Of a DNA stretch of 64,000 nt, positions 18,201-24,685 are shown piece by piece; positions within the stretch are counted from its first letter, which is position 1; the number at the start of each line of letters is the position of its first letter. The position numbers and the translations under genes were made by a program. The notes beneath the pieces were generated by a model. The model had not been told where the DNA came from and ran no database searches. It worked only from the letters and a program-made list of their open reading frames with translations. Source of the stretch: Geothrix sp. (GTDB taxonomy: Bacteria; Acidobacteriota; Holophagae; Holophagales; Holophagaceae). The stretch spans positions 3,584,857-3,648,856 of the forward strand of contig NZ_CP126625.1 in assembly GCF_030219325.1 (NCBI RefSeq). The letters are read 5' to 3'.

Positions 18201-18430
18201 GGGATGCCGCTGCCGACCCTGAGGATCGAGATCTCGTGGCACTTGGTGCACGCGGCCAACCCCGTCACCGCCTGCCCGCCATGGACCGTCATCCAGCCCG
18301 CCGGGTGGTAGTCCCCGTAGTACTGGGTGGTGTTGGCCGGGCTCTTGGTGCCGCCGCATCCGAACAGGCCGAGGACACAGAGGACCGCCGCGATCGCCAT
18401 CCGATGCCACTTGGTTTGCTGGTCCTTCAT
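12203..18430 (-). CDS. giant multihaem c-type cytochrome lipoprotein (about 54 haem motifs)
   Basis: 2075 aa from the ATG at 18430 (AAGG 9 nt upstream). The signal is a lipoprotein one: KWHRMAIAAVLCVLGLFGC, lipobox LFGC. I count about 54 haem-binding motifs: 40 CXXCH, 7 CX4CH (mostly CSNVSCH), 6 CX3CH (CALTCH or CALSCH) and one CX5CH candidate near the N-terminus. After six N-terminal motifs come six modules of about 311 residues. Each has the order CXXCH x4, CX4CH, CXXCH x2, CX3CH. The CSNVSCH ... CTACHG pair matches the Geobacter-type CxxxxCH/CXXCH domain. It is probably anchored at the outer membrane and used in extracellular electron transfer. No catalytic domain is visible. It is monocistronic and divergent from uraA. 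Confidence 0.93.
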   Translation of the reverse strand: MKDQQTKWHRMAIAAVLCVLGLFGCGGTKSPANTTQYYGDYHPAGWMTVHGGQAVTGLAACTKCHEISILRVGSGIPTCMTTGCHHQSTPGFADPGSHGLRAKSAIGTPAGAGLASCQICHDKDFSGGPAANACVTCHGVSAPHPPKPWRLGPGSTFTHVTTDPSNAAVCVQCHFPGSAKNPIGHPAIPAPAGTQPGCFNATLCHDDKVAPHPIPFLAGMTTSSGNGHLTVTATAFAADCANCHAYSGTSPTTTAPLCQECHQLADPTLPGTNAGTCRSCHEGTSGLPKGPGGTGFPSIAGAHAKHMNLATALTCNTCHSGSGSGTFTHYDNANARLWQLAGPASVAIDPLFAAKTGGAPAFTDASLTCSNVSCHGGQATPAWEFGTINSGTQCTACHGVAASKTTITQFNDAFGRHSLGTHNATNAANAVACTTCHNMGNGSPGALAHFKYLNTPAVDGASSGAPADQMPSGTIAFDPLIVSGPGTYAVTSATQGSGTCALTCHTHIHTAAVNDWTFANVPHPVPFLTGQKDVQGNGHLTATAAIFAADCANCHAYSGTSPNAASPLCSICHALANPTLAATGAGTCLSCHVGPAGLPAGPAGTAFPSLPGAHAKHLALPTALTCNTCHTGAGTGTATHYANANARTAAPTGPGTVAMDPTFKAKSGGNPTFTPASLTCSNVSCHGGQGTPAWQGGTLNSGTQCTACHGVAASSATTTQYNDAFARHSLGTHNATNAANAIACTTCHNMGNGSAGALAHFKYLNTPAVDAVATGLPVDQLPSGTIVFNPAIVTGPGTYTVTSATQGNGGCALTCHTHIHVATVDTWTASGAPHAIPFLSGQTDTQGNGHVTATAAVFTADCSACHAYSGSSPMAAAPLCNVCHKLADPTLAASGPATCLSCHAGTSGLPKGPGGTTFPSIAGAHTKHMNLATALTCNTCHAGSGSGTATHYANANARVATPTGPAPVSMDATFNAKTGTSLFTPAALTCSNVSCHGGQATPSWQTGAINSGVQCTACHGVAASSATTAQFNDAFGRHSLGTHNATNAANAIACTTCHNMGNGSAGALAHFKYLNTPAVDGVATGSPADQLPSGTISFNPAIVTGPGTYTVTSATQGNGGCALTCHTHIHTTAVNEWTFANVPHPVPFLTGQKDAQGNGHLSATAAIFTADCGNCHAYTGTSPNATSPLCSACHALANPTVAATGAGTCLSCHVGPSGLPKGPTGASFPSIAGAHAKHLALATALTCDTCHASAGTGSLTHYNNANARSSVPTGPGTVSIDLLFSAKTGGAPAFTPASLTCSNVSCHGAQTTPGWQVGTLNSSTQCTACHGVAVSAGTITQYNDAFGRHSLGTHNATNAANAIACTTCHNMGNGSAGALAHFKYLNTGAVDGVATGVPADQLPSGTIVFNPAIVTGPGTYTVTSATQGNGGCALTCHTHIHAAAIDTWTASGAPHAVPFYAGQTDTQGNGHLTATAATFAADCATCHAYSGTSPLATAPVCSTCHTLADPTQVATGVGTCLSCHVGSSGLPTGPTGASFPSIAGAHGKHMGLLTTLTCNTCHANAGTGSTTHYNNANARVATPTGPGTVSIDALYHAQSGNTAGFNVAALTCSSTSCHGGLDTPNWRTGTIASTSQCTLCHAINYGTTPSQYNDAIGRHAWGTHSTAGTLDCTICHDMTLATPGAQNHFAELNTTPVSSTNKLPSTTIKFNLGNTTYPITGPATYTINATYPEGDGGCALTCHSQIHTPTTNHWAMPKGSGVAHPVPFLSTDVSTGGNHHQTLTLAQFNGECITCHDLGGVSAKTGPTCNVCHTLADPTAVATGAGTCLSCHVGTNFKTQGPTGSTWPNLQGAHLKHLSLLTFTRTTPVLPASLTASVCEACHVGSVPGDTANTHYSNANKRLTSPILSGPASVSLDPTFNAQSGTAGITASASAFTCSNVSCHGGQTTPGWQSGSLTVNATTYCIACHKVASTATQYNDATGRHNNPGAHNTTCDYCHDMTQNKQGAIDHWKYLDTSAVRITPDQLSSDTIKFGGGAQPATGALTYTVNATIGRGGCALSCHGQGHTTSGNVWN
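12225..17725 (-). repeat. six tandem 930-933-bp modules inside the cytochrome gene
   Basis: The same nucleotide blocks recur with a 930-934 bp period. For example, the block coding CTTCHNMGNG lies near 14311, 15244, 16174 and 17107, and the block coding the C-x-x-CHAYSG motif near 13966, 14899, 15833, 16765 and 17697. Modules 1-4 (nearest the N-terminus) are the most alike. Modules 5 and 6 (about 12225-14030) have drifted. This fits in-frame tandem duplication with the newest copies in the middle. Confidence 0.85.
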
Positions 18431-18611
18431 GGCCCACATCCTTGAGAAACACGTGCCCGGGTTGATGGATCGGAGGAGGGGGCGGAAGCCGGTGGCCTTC
18501 GAGCGGTCAGGCACCTGCCCGTGGGGGGTCCTGGGTCTCCTGGCCCTTCGGGAGACGCTTCCTCCGGCCCTTCCTGCTTTCAAGTGGTTGTCGCGTGCGA
18601 AGTATCCTCAG

Positions 18612-18639
18612 ATCATAGGCAAATCCTTTGAACACGCAA
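18612..18639 (-). promoter_or_regulatory. candidate promoter of the cytochrome gene
   Basis: On the minus strand TTGCGT (18639-18634) and TATGAT (18617-18612) are 16 bp apart, inside the only AT-rich part of the intergenic region. This predicts a leader of about 175 nt before the ATG. The -10 is good and the -35 weak. Confidence 0.35.
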
Positions 18640-18693
18640 TCACAACTCCAAGTGAATTATTGATTTGCGTTCTCAACGTGCGTAGTTCAAAGG
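18625..18693. promoter_or_regulatory. spaced inverted repeat in the cytochrome/uraA intergenic region
   Basis: CCTTTGAACACGCA (18625-18638) is mirrored by TGCGTAGTTCAAAGG (18679-18693) with one extra base, 40 bp apart. A smaller nested pair, ACGCAATCA / TGATTTGCGT, lies inside. The arms overlap the predicted -35, so this could be an operator looped by a dimeric regulator. The rest of the 570-bp gap (18431-19004) holds no credible gene. Confidence 0.45.
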
Positions 18694-19004
18694 GTCTAGT
18701 TCCGGTCGTATTTCTGTCCAAACCGGACCCTGAACATCCCCTCCCCCCACGTGGGTGCCAGGACCGGCTCCCGGCCGTCCTGGCTGTTGCAACAGCCTCT
18801 TGGATCAACGGGATGCGGCCCCGTCCCAACGGGCCCCGGGGCAGCCCTGCCGGGGCGCCTCGCGTAAACAACATGTGACGCCCGCACTGCCTGCCGTCTG
18901 AAAAAATCATCTGGCGTTCCCGTTCCGCCAGGGCCCATCTCCCCGCCGTTCTTCCGGCCATGGGTTCACCCCCCCTTCAGGACGATGTCTTCCCCGAGGC
19001 CCCC

Positions 19005-20285
19005 ATGCTGCGCCGCACCATCGACGTCGACGAACGCCTGCCCCTGGCGCAGACCGTGCCACTCAGCCTGCAGCACCTGTTCGCCATGTTTGGCGCCACC
19101 GTGCTGGTGCCCTTCCTCTTCAAGGTGAATCCGGCCACCTGCCTGCTCATGAACGGCGTGGGCACGCTCATCTACCTCTTCGTGGCCAAGGGCCGCATTC
19201 CGGCCTACCTGGGCTCGAGCTTCGCCTTCCTCTCGCCGGTCTTCGCCGTGCTGGCCGCGGGTCTCAGCTACTCCGCCGCCCAGGGCGGCTTCATCGTCTT
19301 CGGCCTCATCTTCATCCTGGTCTCCCAGGTGGTGCGCTTCGCAGGCACCCGATGGATCGACGTCATCTTCCCGCCCGCCGCCATGGGCGCCATCGTGGCC
19401 ATCATCGGCCTGGAGCTGGCCCCCGTGGCCACCAACATGGCGGGGCTCACGCCCGGCCCCGCGGTGCTGGGCATGCCTCTATCCACGGCCCTGGTCGTGT
19501 CCCTCGCCACCCTGGCCGTGACGATCCTGGCTTCGGTCCTGCTCCGGGGCTTCCTGGCGGTGATCCCCGTGCTGCTGGGCGTCATCGCCGGCTACCTGCT
19601 CTCCCTGGGCCTCGGCGTGGTGGACTTTCAGGCCGTGCGCCTGGCGCCCTGGTTCCAGGTACCCACCCTCTACGCGCCCACTTTCAACCTGCAGGCCATC
19701 CTCATCATCCTGCCCGCCTCCCTGGTGGTGCTGGCCGAGCACGTGGGCCACCTGGTGGTGACGGGCAACATCGTGGGCAAGGACCTGATGAAAGATCCCG
19801 GGCTGCACCGCTCCCTGCTGGGCGACGGCCTCTCCAACGTGCTGTCGGGCCTGGTGGGCGCCACGCCCAACACCACCTACGGCGAGAACATCGGCGTCAT
19901 GGCCATCACCAAGGTCTACAGCGTGTGGGTCATCGGCGGCACGGCCTGCATCGCCATCCTGGTGTCCTTCTCCGGCAAGCTGGCGGCCATCATCCGCAGC
20001 ATCCCGGTGCCCGTCATGGGCGGCGTCTGCATCCTGCTGTTCGGCGTCATCGCCGCGGCGGGCATCCGCATGCTCATCGAGAAGAAGGTGGACTACACCC
20101 AGTCGCGCAACCTCATCCTCACCTCGGTGGTGCTCATCAGCGGCATCAGCGGCGCCGCCGTGAAGCTGGGCACCGTCGAGCTCAAGGGCATGGCCCTGGG
20201 CACCGTGGTGGCCATCGCCCTGAGCCTGCTGTTCTGGGGCTTCGACCGCCTGGGCCTCAGCAACGATTCCGAAGCGCAGCACTAA
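19005..20285 (+). CDS. uraA: uracil permease (NCS2 family, UraA-like)
   Basis: 426 aa. An upstream in-frame ATG exists, but starting at 19005 gives MLRRTIDVDERLPLAQTVPLS, which aligns with the start and length of known UraA (about 429 aa). It is a proton-coupled symporter with some 14 TM segments. UraA-type signatures are LSLQHLFAMFGATVLVP at the first TM, AEHVGHLVVTGNIVG with the substrate-site Glu, and TPNTTYGENIGVMAITKVYS with the second. It is the first gene of an uptake operon with a purine-type permease (28 bp gap) and a Tsx-like porin. Uracil is the best substrate guess. Confidence 0.9.
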   Translation: MLRRTIDVDERLPLAQTVPLSLQHLFAMFGATVLVPFLFKVNPATCLLMNGVGTLIYLFVAKGRIPAYLGSSFAFLSPVFAVLAAGLSYSAAQGGFIVFGLIFILVSQVVRFAGTRWIDVIFPPAAMGAIVAIIGLELAPVATNMAGLTPGPAVLGMPLSTALVVSLATLAVTILASVLLRGFLAVIPVLLGVIAGYLLSLGLGVVDFQAVRLAPWFQVPTLYAPTFNLQAILIILPASLVVLAEHVGHLVVTGNIVGKDLMKDPGLHRSLLGDGLSNVLSGLVGATPNTTYGENIGVMAITKVYSVWVIGGTACIAILVSFSGKLAAIIRSIPVPVMGGVCILLFGVIAAAGIRMLIEKKVDYTQSRNLILTSVVLISGISGAAVKLGTVELKGMALGTVVAIALSLLFWGFDRLGLSNDSEAQH

Positions 20286-20313
20286 TCCCCATTCCCACCT
20301 TCCGGAGGACAGC

Positions 20314-21732
20314 ATGGAACGGTTTTTCGGTTTGAAAGCCAGGGGCACCACGGTGGCCACGGAGGTGCTGGCCGGCACCACCACCTTCATCTCGCTGGCC
20401 TACGTGATCTCGCTGATCCCCAATGCCTTCCTCAAAGTGGCCGGCATCGCGCCGGCGCAGGGTTTCACGGCCTTCGTGGTCTGCGCCATCATCTCGACGC
20501 TGATCGGCGCCTTCTACGCGAACCTGCCCATCGCCTTCGCCTCGGGCATCGGCCTCTCGGCCTTCTTCGCCTTCACGGTCTGCGCCCCGGCCAACCAGGG
20601 CGGCATGGGCTACACCATCCAGGTGGCCCTCACGGCCCTGCTGCTGGAGGGCATCGTCTTCATCTTCCTCAGCGCCATGAAGGTGCGGGAACAGTTCATG
20701 GACGCCATCCCCTTATCGCTGAAGAAGGGCATCTCCGTGGGCATTGGCCTCTTCATCGCCATCATCGGCTTCGTGGATTCCGGCGTCACCCAGGTGGGCC
20801 TGAAGTTCGAGCCCGACACCATCTTCCCCGTGCTGAAGAACGACCCCTCGGCCCTCTTCGGCCTGCACGACGTGAACAACCTCTTCATCGCGAAGTTCTG
20901 GGACCACGGTCACCTGACCCCGGCCTTCTGGAGCGTGGTGGGCCTCTTCCTCATCGCCGTGCTGGTGGCCAAGCGCGTGAAGGGCGCCATCCTCATCGGG
21001 ATCCTCGTCATCACGCTGGTGGGCCTGCTGCCCGTGTCCTTCGGTGGCGGCTTCACGCACCTGCCCAAGGGCGCCCTCTTCCAGATTCCCGCCTGGCCCA
21101 AGATGTTCCAGTACGACTGGACCTGGACCAAGTCCCTGGGCGGCATGATCAACATCTTCATCATCCTGTTCACCCTGCTCTTCGTGGACATGTTCGACAC
21201 CATCGGCACCCTCATGGGCATCGGCGCCCAGGGCAAGATGCTGGACAAGGAGGGCCGCTTCCCCGGCGCCTCCAAGGCCTTCATGGCCGACGCCGTGGGC
21301 ACCACCTTCGCGTCCATGTTCGGCACCACGGCCATCACAGCCTACATCGAGAGTGCCTCCGGCGTGGCCGAGGGCGGCCGCACGGGCCTCACGGCCCTGG
21401 TGGTGGCGGGCTGGCTGGCCATCGCGCTCTTCCTGTCGCCCCTGTTCCTCATGGTGCCGCTGCAGGCCACCTCGCCCGCGCTCATGATGATCGGCTTCTT
21501 CATGCTGTCCGAGATCCGGGAGATCGCCTTCGACGACATCACGGACGCCATCCCGGCGTACCTGGCCGTCATCGTCATGCCCTTCACCTTCTCCATCGTC
21601 AACGGCATCGCGCTGGGCATGATCGCCTACACCGTCCTGAAGACCGCCACGGGCCGCTTCAAGGAAGTCAACCCGATCATCCTCGCGCTCTCCGTCGTCT
21701 TCCTCCTCAAGCTCCTCTTCCTGTCCGCCTAG
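20314..21732 (+). CDS. AzgA-type purine (adenine/guanine/hypoxanthine) permease
   Basis: 472 aa, 12-14 TM helices. Family landmarks are MERFFGLKARGTTVATEVLAG at the start, TTFISLAYVISLIP, ANLPIAFASGIGLSAFFAF, and the LFVDMFDTIGTLMGIG and GTTAITAYIESASGVAEGGRTGLTAL blocks that form the purine site in AzgA/PbuG/GhxP. GGAGGA lies just before the ATG. It sits between the uracil permease and the Tsx-like porin. Which purine is carried cannot be read from the sequence. Confidence 0.9.
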   Translation: MERFFGLKARGTTVATEVLAGTTTFISLAYVISLIPNAFLKVAGIAPAQGFTAFVVCAIISTLIGAFYANLPIAFASGIGLSAFFAFTVCAPANQGGMGYTIQVALTALLLEGIVFIFLSAMKVREQFMDAIPLSLKKGISVGIGLFIAIIGFVDSGVTQVGLKFEPDTIFPVLKNDPSALFGLHDVNNLFIAKFWDHGHLTPAFWSVVGLFLIAVLVAKRVKGAILIGILVITLVGLLPVSFGGGFTHLPKGALFQIPAWPKMFQYDWTWTKSLGGMINIFIILFTLLFVDMFDTIGTLMGIGAQGKMLDKEGRFPGASKAFMADAVGTTFASMFGTTAITAYIESASGVAEGGRTGLTALVVAGWLAIALFLSPLFLMVPLQATSPALMMIGFFMLSEIREIAFDDITDAIPAYLAVIVMPFTFSIVNGIALGMIAYTVLKTATGRFKEVNPIILALSVVFLLKLLFLSA

Positions 21733-21756
21733 GACCCATCCCTTTCCGGAGTCTTC

Positions 21757-22590
21757 ATGACCAAGTTCGCCCTCGCCCTCCTCGCCGCCGCGGCCCTGCC
21801 CCTGGCCGCCGCCGACTGGAGCGACACCCTCATCGGCTACCGCACCGGCAACCAGTTCCGGGAGCCCGGCATCGACGGCACCCTGCACAAGGACATCCTC
21901 CAGCTCAGCCACGTCAGCGGCTGGGCCTACGGCACGAACTTCCTCAACGTCGACATGCTCATGTCCGACAAGGGCGACCCGGCGGCCAACGGCCAGAGCG
22001 GCGCCAACGAGGTCTACGTGGTGTACCGCACGGCCCTGAGCCTCGGCAAGATCAGCGGCAAGGACCTGGGCTTCGGCCCCGTGCGCGACGTCTCCTTCAC
22101 CGCCGGGTTCGACTTCAACTCCAAGGACAATGCCTTCGCCTCCAAGAAGCGCTTCCTGGTCTTCGGGCCCACCCTGAACTTCAAGGCGGGCAGCGGCTTC
22201 TTCGACCTGGGCCTCTGGGGCTGCCACGAGCAGAACTACAACGGCATCGTGGGCAAGTCCGTGGACTACAAGACCACCTACACCGTGACCGCCGCCTGGG
22301 GCCTCCCCTTCCAGGTGGGCCGCGTGGGCGCCGAGTTCAAGGGCTACGCCAACTACATCGGCGCCAAGGGCAAGGACGGCTTCGGCGTGGAGACCAAGCC
22401 CGAGACCCTGGCCAACCTCTTCCTGATGGCAGACCTGAGCCCCCTCTTCGGCACCAAGAAGAAGGTCTACGCGGGGCCCGGCTTCGAGTACTGGAACAAC
22501 AAGTTCGGCGGCCAGAACAGCGACGCCCCCGCCCCCGCCACCAACCGCCGCGTCACCGCCCCCATGCTCCAGGTGCAGGTCCACTTCTAG
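21757..22590 (+). CDS. Tsx-like nucleoside-specific outer-membrane channel
   Basis: 277 aa. A cleavable signal (MTKFALALLAAAALPLAAA) leads into WSDTLIGYRTGNQFREPG, typical of Tsx/OmpK channel proteins. Alternating aromatic/polar beta strands follow, ending in VQVHF with a C-terminal Phe for BAM recognition. It would let nucleosides or nucleobases cross the outer membrane for the two inner-membrane permeases encoded just upstream, with gaps of 20-30 bp in one operon. Confidence 0.82.
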   Translation: MTKFALALLAAAALPLAAADWSDTLIGYRTGNQFREPGIDGTLHKDILQLSHVSGWAYGTNFLNVDMLMSDKGDPAANGQSGANEVYVVYRTALSLGKISGKDLGFGPVRDVSFTAGFDFNSKDNAFASKKRFLVFGPTLNFKAGSGFFDLGLWGCHEQNYNGIVGKSVDYKTTYTVTAAWGLPFQVGRVGAEFKGYANYIGAKGKDGFGVETKPETLANLFLMADLSPLFGTKKKVYAGPGFEYWNNKFGGQNSDAPAPATNRRVTAPMLQVQVHF

Positions 22591-22644
22591 CGCACCCTCA
22601 GCCCGGCCCACGGCCTCCGCCCGGGGGCCGTGGCTCTGTACCGG

Positions 22645-23682
22645 CTACCGGGCCCGGATGGAGCGGACGATCCTCAGCACCTCCGCATGGGTCGGCTCGA
22701 GCTCCTTCCCGGTCTCGAGCACCTTCGAGAAGTGCAGCTCCAGCCACTTCCCCTGGTGGATCGTCTCGAAGTACCACTGCGCCATGAAGTACCCCTTCAT
22801 GGGGAACTCCGACGGATAGCTGATCAGGAAGCCCCTGGGCTCGTCGATGGGTTCCGAACGGACCTTCCCGCCGGGCAGCAGCTTCACGGCCCCCTGGCTC
22901 TGGCCCTGGCCGGCCTTCTCCAGGTCGGCCAGGCTCTTCCCGTTCAGGTCGTCCACCAGCACCGAGAGGTTCAGCTGCCAGGCTTCCGAGGTGAAGTAGC
23001 CGACCTGGTAGTAGGCCCCGTGGAAATGCTTCTCACCCATTTTCTGCTGGAAGCCCTCGAGGTCGGCCGTGAGCGAGATGCCGGCACCCTGGATTTTGGT
23101 GGCGGCAGCCGGAACCTGGGGCCGGAAGACCGCCTTCTGGATCGCGGCGAGCGCCTCGGCCACCGCCGGATCGCCCTTGGCGTCCGACATGATCGTGAAG
23201 CTCAGCATCAGGCGCCCGAGCCCCAGCTCGCCATGGGTGAGGATCGGGAACTCCCCTGGCGGCGGCGGGCCCGCGGGCGCCCGGTACGCCTTGTCGGTGG
23301 CCTCGTAGAAGAACCCGGCGCCCTGGCTCCCCGTCAGCGTCTTCAGGGGCAGCTCCTGCTCAACCGTCTGCCCCTTGAAGGCGTTCTGCCCCGCGAGGCA
23401 GAACCCGCGGAGCCTTTCGGGCAAGGTGAAGTCTGGCTCGTTCCGGGGGCTCCACAGCACCGTCACCTGGAGGCTGCCCCGGGGCGTGCCGGCCCGCTCG
23501 AACGCGAGGGTGGGCGGCAGGTCCTTCGGCGTGAGGCGCTGGACCTCCTTCCATTCCGAAGGAAGGACCAGACTCACCGTCCCCCGGCCGGGGATGGGGA
23601 GCTCCTGCGCCGTGATCACCGGCGCGACCCCCACCAAAAGTGCGACCGCCCGCATGACGTGCGAGGTCTTGATCAAGGCCAT
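22645..23682 (-). CDS. exported protein of unknown function
   Basis: 345 aa from the ATG at 23682, chosen for its GGAGGGG site; an earlier in-frame start has none. The signal peptide is ALIKTSHVMRAVALLVGVAPVITAQ. The mature part is a mixed alpha/beta protein with many charged and Gly-Pro turns (FYEATDKAYRAPAGPPPPGEF) and one Cys. It has no recognised motif and is convergent with the nucleobase uptake operon, 54 bp apart. Probably periplasmic. Confidence 0.7.
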   Translation of the reverse strand: MALIKTSHVMRAVALLVGVAPVITAQELPIPGRGTVSLVLPSEWKEVQRLTPKDLPPTLAFERAGTPRGSLQVTVLWSPRNEPDFTLPERLRGFCLAGQNAFKGQTVEQELPLKTLTGSQGAGFFYEATDKAYRAPAGPPPPGEFPILTHGELGLGRLMLSFTIMSDAKGDPAVAEALAAIQKAVFRPQVPAAATKIQGAGISLTADLEGFQQKMGEKHFHGAYYQVGYFTSEAWQLNLSVLVDDLNGKSLADLEKAGQGQSQGAVKLLPGGKVRSEPIDEPRGFLISYPSEFPMKGYFMAQWYFETIHQGKWLELHFSKVLETGKELEPTHAEVLRIVRSIRAR

Positions 23683-23778
23683 GGACACCCCTCCGATGAG
23701 ACATGCAGAACGCGCCAGTGTCACATGAAGCCCCGCCCCCAGACCCACTTCAGACCCGACCCGCTAGACTAGACCCGC

Positions 23779-23855
23779 GCGCCTATAGCTCAGGTGGATA
23801 GAGCAGCAGCCTTCTAAGCTGCAGGTCGCTGGTTCGAGTCCAGCTAGGCGCACCA
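23779..23855 (+). tRNA. tRNA-Arg (TCT)
   Basis: The acceptor stem GCGCCTA pairs with TAGGCGC. The anticodon loop CTTCTAA on GCAGC/GCTGC reads TCT (AGA codons). CCA is encoded at 23853-23855. No normal terminator follows; instead the 3' half can pair over 27 bp with the adjacent repeat. Confidence 0.97.
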
Positions 23856-23984
23856 GTGCGCCTGGCTGGACTCGGACCAGCGAGTGGGATCGCGGAGGCC
23901 CTCCGGGGGAGGGCCGGGAGCGAGACCGGCGGACGGCATAGCCGGACGCGTTCGAGTCCAGCGTGAACTGGGTCGGCGCCCCAC
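23856..23984 (+). repeat. tRNA-associated structured repeat, copy B1
   Basis: Abuts the CCA of tRNA-Arg. Its first 27 bases are the reverse complement of the tRNA 3' half except at two places where G would pair with U, so the RNA can form a continuous 27-bp stem with a CCAG loop. It continues with GAGTGGGATCGCGGAG, hairpin 1 (23897-23915, GGCCCTCC-ggg-GGAGGGCC), GGGAGCGAGACCGGCGGA, hairpin 2 (23934-23944, CGGC-ata-GCCG) and a T-arm-like GTTCGAGTCCAGC. Confidence 0.82.
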
Positions 23985-24111
23985 GCGCCTGGCTGGGCTC
24001 GGACCAGCGAGTGGGATCGCGGAGGCCCTCCGGGGGAGGGCCGGGAGCAAGACCGGCGGACGGCATAGCCGGACGCGTTCGAGTCCAGCGTGAACTGGGT
24101 CCGCGCCCCAC
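23985..24111 (+). repeat. tRNA-associated structured repeat, copy B2
   Basis: A tandem copy of B1 with a 127-bp period and only about three differences. One turns GCGAG into GCAAG, weakening the outer stem. It ends 6 bp before the stop codon of the convergent EF-hand-type gene. Confidence 0.82.
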
Positions 24112-24117
24112 CAGGCC

Positions 24118-24561
24118 TCAGGCGTAGAGATCCAGAACCCGGCTTCGATCCGCCCCTTCAGCGGCCCTCGACCCCCCGGGGGCATAGGTCGCCGGAGCCG
24201 CACCCTGGCTGACCCCATTCAGGGGATGCCTCAGGTCATAGGCCTGCCTTTCCAGAGGGCTGACCGTGCCATTCCGGTCTGCGTCTTTCGGATCCAGGTA
24301 GGCGCTGCCTGGACGGCCGGCCTGGGCGATCGGATTCGGCAGGCTGTCACTCGGCCGGGAGCGAAGCTGATCCTGGAGAGGAGCCGACTTCCGCCCTGTC
24401 GTGGTGACCTTCGGATGCTTCAGGTCATAGGCCAGCAGCTCCGCCGGGGAGACGACGCCATCCTGGTTCGTGTCCCTGGGATCGTAGGAAACCAGGGTCC
24501 GTGGCTTGCCAGGCCCCACCGCAAGGCTCGCTGAGCTGCTCTGAATGCCGGAGATCGCCAT
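24118..24561 (-). CDS. small EF-hand/dockerin-type calcium-loop protein
   Basis: 147 aa. Two calcium-binding loops of the DxNxDGxVSxxE type are visible: DTNQDGVVSPAE near residue 30 and DADRNGTVSPLE near residue 95. Each is followed by the same helix (AYDLKHP and AYDLRHP), so the protein is an internal duplication. No signal peptide. The start MAISGIQSSSASLAVG resembles type III/flagellar-style Ser-rich N-termini, but that is weak. It lies downstream of the exported-protein cluster and may be co-transcribed with it. Confidence 0.7.
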   Translation of the reverse strand: MAISGIQSSSASLAVGPGKPRTLVSYDPRDTNQDGVVSPAELLAYDLKHPKVTTTGRKSAPLQDQLRSRPSDSLPNPIAQAGRPGSAYLDPKDADRNGTVSPLERQAYDLRHPLNGVSQGAAPATYAPGGSRAAEGADRSRVLDLYA

Positions 24562-24685
24562 GGGCCCACCCCTGACGGGAGATTGATGGAAGTATAGGTC
24601 CCCGGAACCGGGGTGCGGAGCCAGGGGCCGGGAGCCATCCTCCCCCGGACTGGGGAGGACTCACCGGGCGCCCAGGGGTTCGACC

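Noticed and set aside
18431-19004. Riboswitch upstream of uraA
   Set aside because: Inverted repeats exist, but I could not match a PyrR, preQ1 or purine aptamer core; kept only as a possible operator.
23856-24111. Degraded second tRNA genes
   Set aside because: Only the T-arm and part of the acceptor are matched and in both orientations; there is no D-arm or anticodon arm, and the middle holds its own covarying hairpins.
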